Assembly (NCBI RefSeq): GCF_010211755.1
Contig: NZ_PDWR01000007.1
Location: 1-64,000, forward strand
Direction of reading: 5' to 3'
DNA: 64,000 nucleotides
DNA from: Pseudoxanthomonas sangjuensis
GTDB taxonomy: Bacteria; Pseudomonadota; Gammaproteobacteria; Xanthomonadales; Xanthomonadaceae
Each line of letters opens with the position of its first letter. Position 1 is the stretch's first letter. Shown here piece by piece: positions 10,359 through 19,496 of this stretch. The notes below the pieces were generated by a model, which was not told where the DNA came from, made no database searches, and was given only the letters and a program-made list of their open reading frames with translations. The position numbers and the translations under genes are program-made.

Positions 10359-12751
10359 CGCGTACTGCCTTGGTTTTCGGATTGGGGATGCGCGGCCTGC
10401 CCGGGCCGGAACAGCGGCGAGAGCAGCCACACCGCGCCGATGCCGAACAGCAGGGTCAGGCCGAAGGCGCGCAGCGCCGGCGTCGCCGACAGGCCGAGCA
10501 GGCCGAACGACAGCCAGGTGCTGGCCGCACCGACGCAGACCGCCATCCATGCGCCGGCGTCGCCCCGGTGTTCGAGCAGGAAGATGCCGTAGTCGATGCC
10601 CATGCCGAGCAGCAGCAGCAGCGCCAGCACGTTGAACAGCTGCAGCGGCAGGCCGAGCCAGCCGAGCAAGGCGACGGCGAGCAGGCCGGCGAGCAGCGTC
10701 GGCAGCAGCACGCGCCACGCATCGCGGCGATAGCGCCAGTACAGCAGCGCGAACACCAGCGCCGCGCCGACCCCGAGCAGGCCGGTCATCAGCCGGCGGT
10801 AGTGGCGCAGCAGGCGCGAGAAGTCGGCGGTGCGGTCGACCCAGCGCACGCCGGGCAGGCCTTCGGCCTGCGCCGGCATGGCGCCTACTGCCTCCTTCGA
10901 CAGACCATCGATCATCACCACCGTGGCCACGCCATCGCCGAGCCGGCCGAGCCACAACTGGCGGAACGGTTGCGATACCGGCGAGTCGAGGACGGCCCGG
11001 AGTTCCAGCGGCCGCGTGGAGAATTCGCCGCGCCGCGGCGTTTCGCCGAGCGCGGCGCCGACCTTCGCCAGCACTTCGTTCTCGATGCGCGCGCTCAGCG
11101 CCGCATCCTCCGCCTGCCGCTTGCGCGACGGGATCCAGTCGGAGAGCGCACGATGGCCGGCGATGCGTCGCTGGTGTTCGAGCCCGCGCAGGCGTTCGAG
11201 CAGGGCTTCCTCGCGCCGCAGCGTCTGCTCGGCGTCGGCGCCGCGCACCAGGTAGAACTGCGCGGGGCTCGGCAGGCCCATCAACTTGCCGATTCCAGCC
11301 TGTTGTTCGAGCAGCGCGCGCGGCGACGATTGCAGGCTGCGCAGGTCGTCGTCGCTCTGCAACCGCCACAGGCCGCCGGCGACGACGAAAGCGAAGAAGG
11401 CGGCGGCGACCCACCACTTCCCGTTCGCCAGCGCGCGCGGCCAGCGCCGCAGCGTTGCGCCGAGCCACCGCGAGAACCTCGTTGCGCGCAATTCGCCGCG
11501 ATCCAGCCACGGGAACCAGCACACCACGGTCAGGAACGCCGCGGCCAGGCCGACCACCGAGAACAGCGCCATCTGCCGCAGGCCGGGGAACGGCGCGAGG
11601 CCGAGCGCCAGGTAGGCCGCCGCGCTGGTCGCCAGCGCCAGCCACAGGCCGGGAAGCAGGTGGCGCAACAGCTTCCAGCGCGCGTCCGCCGCCTGCCCCT
11701 GCCGCGACGCGAACCAGTGGATGCCGTAGTCCTCGGCCACGCCGACCAGGCTGGCGCCGAAGATCAGCGTCAGCAGGTGCACCTTGCCGAACACGACGAC
11801 GGTGGCCGACAGCGCGGTCGCGACGCCGATCAACAACGATGCGGCGACCAGCACGATCGGCCGCAACGAACGGAACGCCAGCCACACCAGCAGCAGCACC
11901 GCCGCCAGCGAGCCCCAGCCGATGGTGTTGATTTCGCGGTTGGCCTGCGCCGCCGCGGCTTCCGCATGCAGCGGCACGCCGGCGCGCAGTTCGCGCAATC
12001 CCGGCACTTCGCCGCGGGCCGCCGCCGTCGCGGCATCGAGCGCATCGGCGATGCGGCGCGTGCCGTCCAGGCGGAACGCCGAGGCCTGCGTGCCGAATTG
12101 CAGTACCGCCCAGTAATGGCCTTCGCCCTGCAGCAATCCATCCTCGCCCATGCGCAGACCGGACCCGGCGGCGCGCTGCTGCCACCACTGCGGCCACAGG
12201 TTGAGCGGGTCGGCTTGCCATGCGGTCAGCCTCGGCGCGCCGATCGGCCCGTACAGCGCGGCGAGCGCCTGTTCGGCGAGCGCATCGGTCGATTCCCGTT
12301 GCAGCGTTTCGCGCTGCGCATCGGTCAGCAGGCGGTCGCGGTACGGCGCGTAGAAGGCTTGCGCCTGCGCGAACCAGTCGCGCGCCGACCCGTTCGCCGC
12401 GAACGGAACGGCGGTCGCATCCGCCTCGCGAAGCCGCTGCAGCTCGGCGACGAAGGCCGCCTCGGCCCGCTGCGCCTGTTCCGGCGCCGGCGCGCCGAGC
12501 AGCACGACCATCTGCCGCGCGCTGGCGTCGGCGATGCGCCGCGCGACTTCCGACAGTTCGCGCTCGCCGGCTTCCTGCGGCAGCAACGCGAGCACGTCGC
12601 TGTCGATCCGCGGCGCGTGCCAGAAGCGCCACTGGTGCCAGCCGACCGCGGCGACGGCAAGCAGCCACGCCAGCGCCAGCCAGCGCCAGCCGCGTTCCGG
12701 CTTGCCGTCGCTGGCCGGCGAATCAGTCAAGCTTCCTCGCCTCGTCCGCAT
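10355..12751 (-). CDS. MMPL/RND-family lipid exporter (ApeM position)
   Basis: A 798-residue inner-membrane transporter with two repeats, each made of one TM helix, a large periplasmic domain and about five clustered TM helices. The second-half TM motif GMGIDYGIFLLEHRGD and the first-half GVAEDYGIHWF are the paired polar segments typical of MMPL proteins. It is expected to move the aryl-polyene lipid out of the inner membrane toward the LolA-like carrier. The ATG at 12751 overlaps the lolA-like gene by 29 bases. A TTG at 12730 would shorten the overlap and is an alternative start. Confidence 0.87.
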   Translation of the reverse strand: MRTRRGSLTDSPASDGKPERGWRWLALAWLLAVAAVGWHQWRFWHAPRIDSDVLALLPQEAGERELSEVARRIADASARQMVVLLGAPAPEQAQRAEAAFVAELQRLREADATAVPFAANGSARDWFAQAQAFYAPYRDRLLTDAQRETLQRESTDALAEQALAALYGPIGAPRLTAWQADPLNLWPQWWQQRAAGSGLRMGEDGLLQGEGHYWAVLQFGTQASAFRLDGTRRIADALDAATAAARGEVPGLRELRAGVPLHAEAAAAQANREINTIGWGSLAAVLLLVWLAFRSLRPIVLVAASLLIGVATALSATVVVFGKVHLLTLIFGASLVGVAEDYGIHWFASRQGQAADARWKLLRHLLPGLWLALATSAAAYLALGLAPFPGLRQMALFSVVGLAAAFLTVVCWFPWLDRGELRATRFSRWLGATLRRWPRALANGKWWVAAAFFAFVVAGGLWRLQSDDDLRSLQSSPRALLEQQAGIGKLMGLPSPAQFYLVRGADAEQTLRREEALLERLRGLEHQRRIAGHRALSDWIPSRKRQAEDAALSARIENEVLAKVGAALGETPRRGEFSTRPLELRAVLDSPVSQPFRQLWLGRLGDGVATVVMIDGLSKEAVGAMPAQAEGLPGVRWVDRTADFSRLLRHYRRLMTGLLGVGAALVFALLYWRYRRDAWRVLLPTLLAGLLAVALLGWLGLPLQLFNVLALLLLLGMGIDYGIFLLEHRGDAGAWMAVCVGAASTWLSFGLLGLSATPALRAFGLTLLFGIGAVWLLSPLFRPGQAAHPQSENQGSTR

Positions 12752-13346
12752 CGAGCTGCGCCGGGGTTTCGCTCAGTTCGACGAACCTGAGCCGGGTACG
12801 GTCGCCGTTGCCTTCGACGACGCCGACCTCGCGCACGTAGCGGTCGCCCTGCAGTTCGATGCTGGCGAAGGACCGGGCCAGCGCCGCCGATTTCGGCTTC
12901 AGGGTCAGTTTCCATGCATCGCCCGGCAGCGCCTGCGCCTGGAGGTCGAAGCGCGAGGCCAGCGCGCCGACGTCGCCGCTCATCAGCGAGAACATCACCG
13001 CGTTGACCGAGCGCATCGCCGGCTGCTGGCGCGCGTCGACCTCGACGCGCAGGCTGCCGTCGCGCTGGCGGCTGAGGATGCGGTCGCGGGTGACGACCAG
13101 TTCGGACGGGAACGGCTGCAGCGTGGTCCAGACCACGCCCTTGCCGCGGGCGAGCACGAAGCGGCCCTGCGAGCGCAGCGGGTTCCTGAATCCGGCGACC
13201 TGTTTCTCCTGCTCGAAGCCGCCGCGCAGCACCGCGACCTGCGCGACGCGCTGGCGGACGATGTCCAGCCCGTCGGCGGCGAACGCCGGAGCGGGGCCGA
13301 GCAGGCACGCCGCGACGATCGCGAATTTCGCCATCCGCTTCCTCAT
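12723..13346 (-). CDS. LolA-like outer-membrane carrier (ApeL position)
   Basis: A 207-residue periplasmic protein with a signal peptide (MRKRMAKFAIVAACLLG..., ending AFA-A) and a LolA-type beta-sandwich pattern (FEQEKQVAGFRNPLRSQG, GVVWTTLQPFPSELVVT). It probably carries the hydrophobic pigment lipid across the periplasm between the MMPL exporter and the outer membrane. It is distinct from housekeeping LolA because it sits inside the pigment operon, overlapping the thioesterase stop by ATGA and followed by the overlapping MMPL gene. Confidence 0.83.
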   Translation of the reverse strand: MRKRMAKFAIVAACLLGPAPAFAADGLDIVRQRVAQVAVLRGGFEQEKQVAGFRNPLRSQGRFVLARGKGVVWTTLQPFPSELVVTRDRILSRQRDGSLRVEVDARQQPAMRSVNAVMFSLMSGDVGALASRFDLQAQALPGDAWKLTLKPKSAALARSFASIELQGDRYVREVGVVEGNGDRTRLRFVELSETPAQLDADEARKLD

Positions 13347-13762
13347 GCCGGCTTCACTCCCAATCTTTCCCACAGTACCGGCGGCGATACGTACTGCATC
13401 TCGCCCGAAGCGGCGTCGACCGCGACCTGCACCGTGCACGCGCTGGTCAGCTTCTCGCCGCTGCCGGCGTCGTGGATCCGGTATTCCAGGCGCAGCCGGT
13501 TCTCCCATTCGACGATTTCCGCGCGCACCCGCAGCTTTTGCCCGTAACGCAGCGGGCGCAGGTACTTGATCCGCGCGTCGACCACCGGCCACAGCCAGCC
13601 GGAGGCCTGCATCTGCGGATAGTCGTAGTCGAAGCGCTGCAGCAGCGCGCAACGCGCCAGCTCCAGGTAGCGGAAATAGTTGCCGTGCCAGACCACCTGC
13701 ATCGGGTCGCAGTCGTGGAAGGCCGGGCTCAGCTCGATCTCGATGGAAAGATCAGTCGGCAT
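13343..13762 (-). CDS. Acyl-CoA/ACP thioesterase, 4HBT hotdog (ApeK position)
   Basis: A 139-residue YbgC/4HBT-type thioesterase. The family motif HDCDPMQVVWHGNYFRYLE contains the catalytic Asp region (D-x-x-x-x-x-W-H-x-x-Y). In aryl-polyene systems the thioesterase is considered an editing or release enzyme. The ATG at 13762 lies within the last codons of the ammonia-lyase gene (11-base overlap), and its stop overlaps the ATG of the LolA-like gene. Confidence 0.86.
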   Translation of the reverse strand: MPTDLSIEIELSPAFHDCDPMQVVWHGNYFRYLELARCALLQRFDYDYPQMQASGWLWPVVDARIKYLRPLRYGQKLRVRAEIVEWENRLRLEYRIHDAGSGEKLTSACTVQVAVDAASGEMQYVSPPVLWERLGVKPA

Positions 13763-15305
13763 ACAGCACCCACTCTTCGGCGCGGATCGCATCGACCAGC
13801 GCGCGCAGCTCGCCGTCCAGCGCGCGGTCCTCGCCGACCAGGGCGATGCGTCCGCACAGGTCCGCATGCATCCGCGCCGGCGCGCCGGTCAGCTGCGCCT
13901 GCGGGTCGGCGCGCCGGCGCAGTTCGACGCCCTGGCGCGCGGCGACCAGCATCGCCGCGGCGACCTGTTCGGCGAGCTCGAGCACGCGCAGGCAGTCGCG
14001 CGCGGCGATCGTGCCCATGCTGACCTTGTCCTGGTTGTGGCACTCGGTCGAGCGCGAGAATACCGATGCCGGCATGGTCTGCTTCAGCGCCTCGGCGGTC
14101 CACGCCGACACGCTGATCTGCAGCGCCTTCAGCCCGTGGTTGATCGCCGCGCGCGGGCCGTCGGCGCCGGACAGGTTGGCCGGCAGGCCGTGGTTGTAAC
14201 GGGTATCGACCAGCAGCGCGAGCTGGCGGTCGAGCAGGTCGGCGACGTTGGCCACCGCGTTCTTCAGCGTGTCCATCGCCAGTGCGATATGGCCGCCGTA
14301 GAAATGCCCGCCGTGCAGGATCTTTTCCTGCTCCGGGTCGATCAACGGATTGTCGTTGGCGCTGTTGAGCTCGGTTTCGATCAGCTGGCGCAGGAACGGA
14401 AGGGCGTCCTCGAGCACGCCGATCACGTGCGGCGCGCAGCGCAGCGAATAGCGGTCCTGCAGGCGCTGCTCGTTGCGCGGCGGGCGGTCGCTGTGCAGGT
14501 CCTCGCGCAGGCGCCGCGCGATCCGGCCCTGCCCCGGGTGCGGCTTGGCCGCGAACAGCACCTCGTCGAAGTGGTGCGCGTTGCCGGCGCTGGCCAGCAC
14601 GTTGTACGCCGTCACCCGCGTCGCCAGCCGCGACAGGTAGTCGGCGCGCTTCCACGCCAGGCAGGCGAGGCCGGTCATCACCGCGGTGCCGTTCATGATC
14701 GCCAGGCCTTCCTTCGGCCGCAGCCGCAGCGGCGCCATGCCGATTTCGGCGAGCGCGGCGCCGGCCGGGCGGCGCACGCCGCCGTGCAGCACTTCGCGCT
14801 CGCCGCACAGCACCGCGGCGACGTAGGACAGCGGCGTGAGGTCGCCGCTGGCGCCGACCGAACCCTCGGCCGGGATCAGCGGCAGCACGTCGTGGCGCAG
14901 CAGTCGCTCGAGGCCTTCGAGCAACGCCAGGCTGACCCCGGACATGCCCAGCGACAGCGAAGCGAGGCGGGCGGCGAGCACCGCGCGGGTTTCCTCCGCA
15001 TCGAGGAAGCGGCCGAGGCCGCAGCCGTGGTAGGCGAACAGGTGGTGCGGCAGCTCGCGCACCAGCTCCGCCGGAATGCTGGTGGTGCACGAATCGCCGT
15101 AGCCGGTGGTGACGCCGTAGATCACCCCGTCCTCGCCGAGCACGCGATCGAGGAAGGCGGCGCCCTTGTCGATGCGCGCGCGGAACCCCGCATCGGCGGA
15201 CAGCCGCGCCTCGGTCCGGCGCCGCGACAGCGCGACCACGTCCTCGATGCGCAACGGGGCCGCGCCGAACACGGCCGCGGGCGGGTCATGGGGAATTGCG
15301 GACAT
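13752..15305 (-). CDS. MIO-type aromatic amino acid ammonia-lyase
   Basis: A 517-residue HAL/PAL/TAL-family lyase. The self-cyclising MIO triad is A152-S153-G154 in EGSVGASGDLTPLS. The lid tyrosine region YGVTTGYG starts at 63, and NSANDNPL is also present. It would release an aryl-acrylic acid from Phe, Tyr or a related amino acid, or may act on another substrate. Placed in the pigment operon, it may supply or modify the aryl starter. Substrate specificity cannot be read with confidence: the selectivity region (PHHLFAYHGCG) does not match the usual HAL or TAL pairs. It is not part of the E. coli ape operon. Confidence 0.82.
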   Translation of the reverse strand: MSAIPHDPPAAVFGAAPLRIEDVVALSRRRTEARLSADAGFRARIDKGAAFLDRVLGEDGVIYGVTTGYGDSCTTSIPAELVRELPHHLFAYHGCGLGRFLDAEETRAVLAARLASLSLGMSGVSLALLEGLERLLRHDVLPLIPAEGSVGASGDLTPLSYVAAVLCGEREVLHGGVRRPAGAALAEIGMAPLRLRPKEGLAIMNGTAVMTGLACLAWKRADYLSRLATRVTAYNVLASAGNAHHFDEVLFAAKPHPGQGRIARRLREDLHSDRPPRNEQRLQDRYSLRCAPHVIGVLEDALPFLRQLIETELNSANDNPLIDPEQEKILHGGHFYGGHIALAMDTLKNAVANVADLLDRQLALLVDTRYNHGLPANLSGADGPRAAINHGLKALQISVSAWTAEALKQTMPASVFSRSTECHNQDKVSMGTIAARDCLRVLELAEQVAAAMLVAARQGVELRRRADPQAQLTGAPARMHADLCGRIALVGEDRALDGELRALVDAIRAEEWVLYAD

Positions 15306-16233
15306 CGGCCACCTGGTCCCAGAAGGGGAAGAAATTGAACCAATCGTAGGGCGAGGCGCGCAGTTGCGCCTCGAGCCATTGCGCGAAGCGCGCGGCATGG
15401 CCGGCCAGCGCGGCATCGCGCGTGCGGCGCGGCAACTCGACGCGGGCGGCGAATTCGTCGAAACGCACTTCGTAGCCGTCGCCGGCATGCAGGCACGACA
15501 TCGTGAACAACGGGCAATGCAGCGCTGCGGCGAGCACGTAGGCGCCGATCGGGAACGGCGCCGGGCAGCCGAGGAAGTCGACGACGGCGTGCCGGCCGCC
15601 GCGCACCGGCACGCGGTCGCCGGCGATGGCGACGAACTCGCCGCGCGCGACCCGTTCGCCGAGCCGCGCCGCGGTCGCCGGGTCGATCTCGTCGACCTGC
15701 AGCAGGCGGATGCGCCCGTGGCCGTCGAGCCGGTTCAGCAGGCGATTGAAGCGCTCGGCGTGGCGCGTGTGCACCAGCGCGGTCATGCGGAAACCCGGCA
15801 CTTCGTCGGCCAACGCCTGGCACAGCTCGAGGCAACCGATGTGCGCGGTCACGATCACGCCGCCGCGGCCGGCGGCGAGCAGTTCCAGCACGCCCTGCCG
15901 GTGCACGCGGACCCGGTGCAGCGGATATTCGCCGCCGAGCGCGAGGATCTTGTCGAGCAGGGTTTCGGCGAACACGCGGAAATGGCGCAGGCTTTCCCGC
16001 CATCCGGGCGCCTTCGCGAACGCGCCCGCGTGCCCGTGGAGGCGGCGCAGGTATTGCAGCGACGCGCGGCGCGCTTCGCCGTTGAGCAGCCAGTGCACGA
16101 GCACCACCGGCGACAGGCAGAAACGGAACACGCCACGGCCGAGCAGGCGCCGCACCGCGCACAGCAGGCGGATGCCGGCGACCGAGGTGGTCTCGCCGAT
16201 CTCGGCCCAGTGCCGTGCCGTCGCGCCGCTCAT
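15286..16233 (-). CDS. LpxL-type lysophospholipid acyltransferase-like protein
   Basis: A 315-residue acyltransferase of the LpxL/LpxM superfamily. The conserved H-x4-D/E catalytic motif appears as HIGCLE in VIVTAHIGCLELCQ, and the family tail YDWFNFFPFWD is present. In E. coli, ApeJ combines glycosyltransferase and acyltransferase parts; here they are separate, with this gene directly after the GT2 gene (ATGA overlap). It probably transfers an acyl or aryl-polyene chain to the lipid anchor built with the glycosyltransferase; that substrate is inferred. Its stop overlaps the start of the lyase gene by 20 bases. Confidence 0.82.
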   Translation of the reverse strand: MSGATARHWAEIGETTSVAGIRLLCAVRRLLGRGVFRFCLSPVVLVHWLLNGEARRASLQYLRRLHGHAGAFAKAPGWRESLRHFRVFAETLLDKILALGGEYPLHRVRVHRQGVLELLAAGRGGVIVTAHIGCLELCQALADEVPGFRMTALVHTRHAERFNRLLNRLDGHGRIRLLQVDEIDPATAARLGERVARGEFVAIAGDRVPVRGGRHAVVDFLGCPAPFPIGAYVLAAALHCPLFTMSCLHAGDGYEVRFDEFAARVELPRRTRDAALAGHAARFAQWLEAQLRASPYDWFNFFPFWDQVADVRNSP

Positions 16234-17003
16234 CGCGCGCCTCCGCGCCAGCGCCGCGCGAGCAGCCGCGGCGCGCGCCGCAGCATGCCGAAGAACAGCT
16301 TCGCGTGCATGCGGCTGATATGCAGGTTGTCGCGCCACACATCGAAGTGCGAGACGCCGTCGGCCGGATAGGTCACCCGCGTCCCGCGTTCGACGATGCG
16401 CACGTCGCGCCAGTACAGCCGCACGAGGATCTCGGTGTCGAAGTCCATGCGGCTGCCGGGCCGTTCCGCGTCGAGCAGCGCCAGTACCGGCGCCAGCGGG
16501 TACACGCGGAAGCCGCACATCGTGTCGCGGATGTCCAGCGACAGCGTGTTGATCCAGACCCAGACGTGGGTCAGGTAGCGACCGTACAGCCGCGACTTCG
16601 GCACGCTCGCGTCGTAGCGCGGCACGCCGCAGACCACCGCGTCCGGGTTGCGCCGCGCGTCGTCGAGGAAGGCGGGAATGTCGCCGGCGTCGTGCTGGCC
16701 GTCGGCGTCGATCTGCAATGCATGGGTCGCGCCGAGCCGCGCGGCCTCGCGAAAGCCGGCCATCACCGCCCCGCCCTTGCCGAGGTTCCGCGGCAGACGC
16801 AGCAGCTGCACGCCGGGCAGGCGCGCGAGTTCGTCGAGCACGGCGGCGCAGGCCGCGTGCGAGCCGTCGTCGACCAGCAGGCAGCGCCGGCCGTGGGCGA
16901 GCACGCGCCCCACCACCCCGCCGATCGCGTGCTCGTGGTCGTAGACCGGGATCAGCACCAGCGGGTCGAATCCGGGTATCCGACGGGCGGCTTCCTTATC
17001 CAT
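16230..17003 (-). CDS. Family 2 glycosyltransferase of pigment operon
   Basis: A 257-residue GT-A fold glycosyltransferase. The nucleotide-sugar motifs LLVDDGS and QIDADGQHD (DxD-like) are clear, preceded by VLIPVYDHE. It resembles dolichol-phosphate-mannose-synthase-like GT2 enzymes. Together with the adjacent LpxL-like gene it corresponds to the two halves of ApeJ and may build the lipid head to which the aryl polyene is attached. The ATG at 17003 overlaps the preceding gene by eight bases. Confidence 0.83.
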   Translation of the reverse strand: MDKEAARRIPGFDPLVLIPVYDHEHAIGGVVGRVLAHGRRCLLVDDGSHAACAAVLDELARLPGVQLLRLPRNLGKGGAVMAGFREAARLGATHALQIDADGQHDAGDIPAFLDDARRNPDAVVCGVPRYDASVPKSRLYGRYLTHVWVWINTLSLDIRDTMCGFRVYPLAPVLALLDAERPGSRMDFDTEILVRLYWRDVRIVERGTRVTYPADGVSHFDVWRDNLHISRMHAKLFFGMLRRAPRLLARRWRGGAR

Positions 17004-18657
17004 CGCCGAACACCGCGCGTCCGCCGGCGTGCGCGCCGGCTTCCGAATCGTAGCGGAACGACAGCACGCCGCCTTCCGGGTTCCAGTCCAGGCGCAGGCG
17101 CAGGACCTGACCCGGCCGCGCGACCTGCTGGAACTTCAGCGCCTCCAGCCGCAGGAAGCGCGGCGGCAGCGCGAAGGCCTCGCGGCCGAAGCGGATCGCC
17201 CAGTCGGTTTGCACCACGCCGGGCAGGATCGGCGCCTGCGGGAAGTGCCCATCGAACGCCAGCAGCCGCGGATCGAGTTCGAGCGCGAGTTCGGCCGACC
17301 GCGCATCGCGCTGCAGCCAACGCGGCTGCGGCTGCGCCGGCCGGAACAGCGCAAGCAGCGCCGCCTGCGTGGTCTTGCCCTGCGCGTCGACCGGCAGCCC
17401 GTCGACGAAGCGCCAGCGCCGCGGCCGCGTGACCGCGTCCTGGCTGTCCGACAGGTGCGCGTCGAGCTGCTTCGCGAACCCGCGGCGACCGAGCGCCTGC
17501 AATTGCGCCTTGCCTTCGTCGCTGGTCGCGACCGCCGCGGCGAGCACGCTGCGCGCGCCCTCGAGCACCACCACGCGCGCCTCGCGCACGAACGGATGCG
17601 TGGCGAGCGCGCGCTCGAGTGCGTCGAGCGAAACGCGGCGCTCCTCGATCTTGGCGATGCGGTCGGCGCGGCCGAGCAGGCGGAAGCCACCATGGCCATC
17701 GCTTTCGGCGCGGTCCGTCGTCCGCCACCAGCCCGTGGCCGGCGGCAGGTACGGCGAATCGACCTCGAGTGCGTCGCCGGCGAGCCGCCATTGCACGCCG
17801 GGCAGCGCGCGCCACGCCGGCACGTCGTCGTCCCAGCGCCGCCAGGCGATGCCCCCGGTCTCGCTGCTGCCGAAGATCTCGGTCGGCGCCACGCCGAACA
17901 CGCGCCGCGCCTCGATCGCGGCCTGCGCCGGCAGCGCGCCGCCGGACGAGAACACCGCGCGCAGGCGGCCATGCAGCGGCGTTGCGTCGAAGCGTTCCGG
18001 CAGGCGCTTCAGGTGCGCGGGGCTGCTGACCAGCAGCAGCGGACCGTCGCCGGGAATTGCCAGCAGTTCTTCGTGGAAGAAGCTGCGTGGCGCCACTTCG
18101 CGCCCCGCCGCCAGCGGCCACAGCACGCGGAACAGCAGGCCGTAGATGTGCTGGTGCGAGACCGTGCCGTGCACGACCGCGCCGTCGAGGCCGTCGCCGA
18201 ACGCCGATTGCAGCGCCTCGACCTCGCGTTCGAGCTGGCACAGCTGTTTCTCCAGCGCGGCCGGCGTGCCGGTGCTGCCGGAGGTGAACACGACCAGTCG
18301 CGTCGCACGGCTGTCCAGCGCCTGCATGCCGCGGCCGTCGCCGCTGCTTCCGGGTGCGGCCAGCGGCGCATGCGCTGCGGGGATGTCGCCGGCGAAGCCC
18401 TGCGCCTGCGTTGCGATGCTTTCCAGCGTGGCCGGCAGCGCGTCGCCGGGCAGGAACACGCGCTTGCCCGCATGCCAGGCGCCGAACAGCGCGGCGGCGA
18501 ACTCGCCCGCGTCTTCGAAGAACAGCGCCCAATCGCTTTCCGCGCGCGCGGCGAAGGCCGCGTGCCAATCGCGGGCGCGCTGCACGAATCGCGCGTGCCC
18601 GGCGCGCTCGCGGTGCGGCGCCAACGCGATCCGCTCCAGGCCGATCCACTCAGCCAT
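16996..18657 (-). CDS. Aryl-ACP ligase fused to ApeI-like dehydratase domain
   Basis: A 553-residue two-domain protein. Residues 1 to about 440 form an AMP-dependent ligase: P-loop VVFTSGSTGTPAALEK (122-137), TEIFGSSETGGIAW, the hinge GRADRIAKIEE, and a candidate catalytic Lys in DAQGKTTQAAL. Residues about 455-553 form a hotdog dehydratase with the FabA/FabZ-type motif GHFPQAPILPGVVQ. In E. coli these are separate proteins, ApeH (loads the aryl acid on ACP) and ApeI (dehydratase). The fusion would place starter loading and dehydration on one chain. It overlaps its upstream neighbour by eight bases. Confidence 0.88.
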   Translation of the reverse strand: MAEWIGLERIALAPHRERAGHARFVQRARDWHAAFAARAESDWALFFEDAGEFAAALFGAWHAGKRVFLPGDALPATLESIATQAQGFAGDIPAAHAPLAAPGSSGDGRGMQALDSRATRLVVFTSGSTGTPAALEKQLCQLEREVEALQSAFGDGLDGAVVHGTVSHQHIYGLLFRVLWPLAAGREVAPRSFFHEELLAIPGDGPLLLVSSPAHLKRLPERFDATPLHGRLRAVFSSGGALPAQAAIEARRVFGVAPTEIFGSSETGGIAWRRWDDDVPAWRALPGVQWRLAGDALEVDSPYLPPATGWWRTTDRAESDGHGGFRLLGRADRIAKIEERRVSLDALERALATHPFVREARVVVLEGARSVLAAAVATSDEGKAQLQALGRRGFAKQLDAHLSDSQDAVTRPRRWRFVDGLPVDAQGKTTQAALLALFRPAQPQPRWLQRDARSAELALELDPRLLAFDGHFPQAPILPGVVQTDWAIRFGREAFALPPRFLRLEALKFQQVARPGQVLRLRLDWNPEGGVLSFRYDSEAGAHAGGRAVFGDG

Positions 18658-19216
18658 GCGCCCCGCTCCCTGTCGGCGCGCCCCGCATAACGCGCTGGCG
18701 CACCCACCATTCGCCGGCGAACAGCAGGCCGATCAGCACGTAGGCGACCAGGCCGTTGTACAGCGCCCAGACACGCTCGCCGGCCCACAGCGCGGTGGCC
18801 AGTGCGATCGATCCGTTGAGCGCGAAGAAACCGCACCACGTCCATGTCACCTTGCGCGTGTAGGCCACGCCGCGCGGCGGCAGGTCGGGATGGCGGATCC
18901 GCGCGATGCGCTCGATCGCGCTCGGCGGCCAGCGCAGGCTGGCGGCGAACACAGCCAGCAGGGTCGCGTTAACCAGCACCGGGTACAGCTTCAACGGCAA
19001 TGCCGCATTGAACGCCGTGGACAGCAGCGCCAGCACCGCGGCGCAGGCGGCGACCACCCACCACCACGACTGCCGCGCCGTCGCCGCGCGCAGCAACGCC
19101 ACGCCGAGCAGCAACAGCGAAAGCCAGCGCGGCTCGAACCTGCCCAATGCGGCGTAGACCAGCAGCGGGTACGCGACGGTGACGGCCGCGAGCAGGAAAG
19201 CCCAGGCACGCTTCAT
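18650..19216 (-). CDS. COG4648-type membrane protein (ApeG position)
   Basis: A 188-residue membrane protein with about six TM segments, matching in size and place the uncharacterised COG4648/ApeG protein of aryl-polyene clusters. It contains a conserved-looking polar stretch around VAYTRKVTWTWCGFFALNG. The biochemical role is unknown. The start was set at the ATG 19216 (MKRAWAFLL); a GTG nine bases upstream is an alternative. It lies 19 bases after the first ACP gene and overlaps the AMP-ligase gene by eight bases. Confidence 0.78.
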   Translation of the reverse strand: MKRAWAFLLAAVTVAYPLLVYAALGRFEPRWLSLLLLGVALLRAATARQSWWWVVAACAAVLALLSTAFNAALPLKLYPVLVNATLLAVFAASLRWPPSAIERIARIRHPDLPPRGVAYTRKVTWTWCGFFALNGSIALATALWAGERVWALYNGLVAYVLIGLLFAGEWWVRQRVMRGAPTGSGAHG

Positions 19217-19235
19217 CGTGCGCACCGCATGGGGC

Positions 19236-19490
19236 TCAGGCGTTCTGCGCGACGGTCAGCCCGTGCAGCACATCGACCACGTCCTGCACCGTGCGCACCG
19301 ACTTGAACGCGTCCGGCTGCAGGCCGCGGCCGAGCAGCGGCTTCAGCTGCACGATCAGGTCGACCGCATCGATGCTGTCGATGTCGAGGTCGTCGTACAG
19401 CTTCGCCTCGGGCACGATCCGCGCCCGCTCGATCTCGAAACTCTCGTTCAGGATCGTCGCGATCCGTTCGAACAACTCGTCTTTCGTCAT
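19236..19490 (-). CDS. Acyl carrier protein 1 (ApeF position)
   Basis: An 84-residue acyl carrier protein. The phosphopantetheine attachment Ser is S39 in DLDIDSIDAVDL. It carries starter or extender intermediates for the polyene synthase. The ATG at 19490 was preferred over the GTG at 19496 because AAGGGT lies eight bases before the ATG but only two before the GTG. It follows the other ACP gene with only six bases between. Confidence 0.87.
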   Translation of the reverse strand: MTKDELFERIATILNESFEIERARIVPEAKLYDDLDIDSIDAVDLIVQLKPLLGRGLQPDAFKSVRTVQDVVDVLHGLTVAQNA

Positions 19491-19496
19491 TTCCAC

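Noticed and set aside
10370-12790. An 806-codon plus-strand open frame opposite the MMPL exporter
   Set aside because: It is antisense to a gene with firm family motifs and is made of Gln/Arg/Ala-rich shadow sequence.
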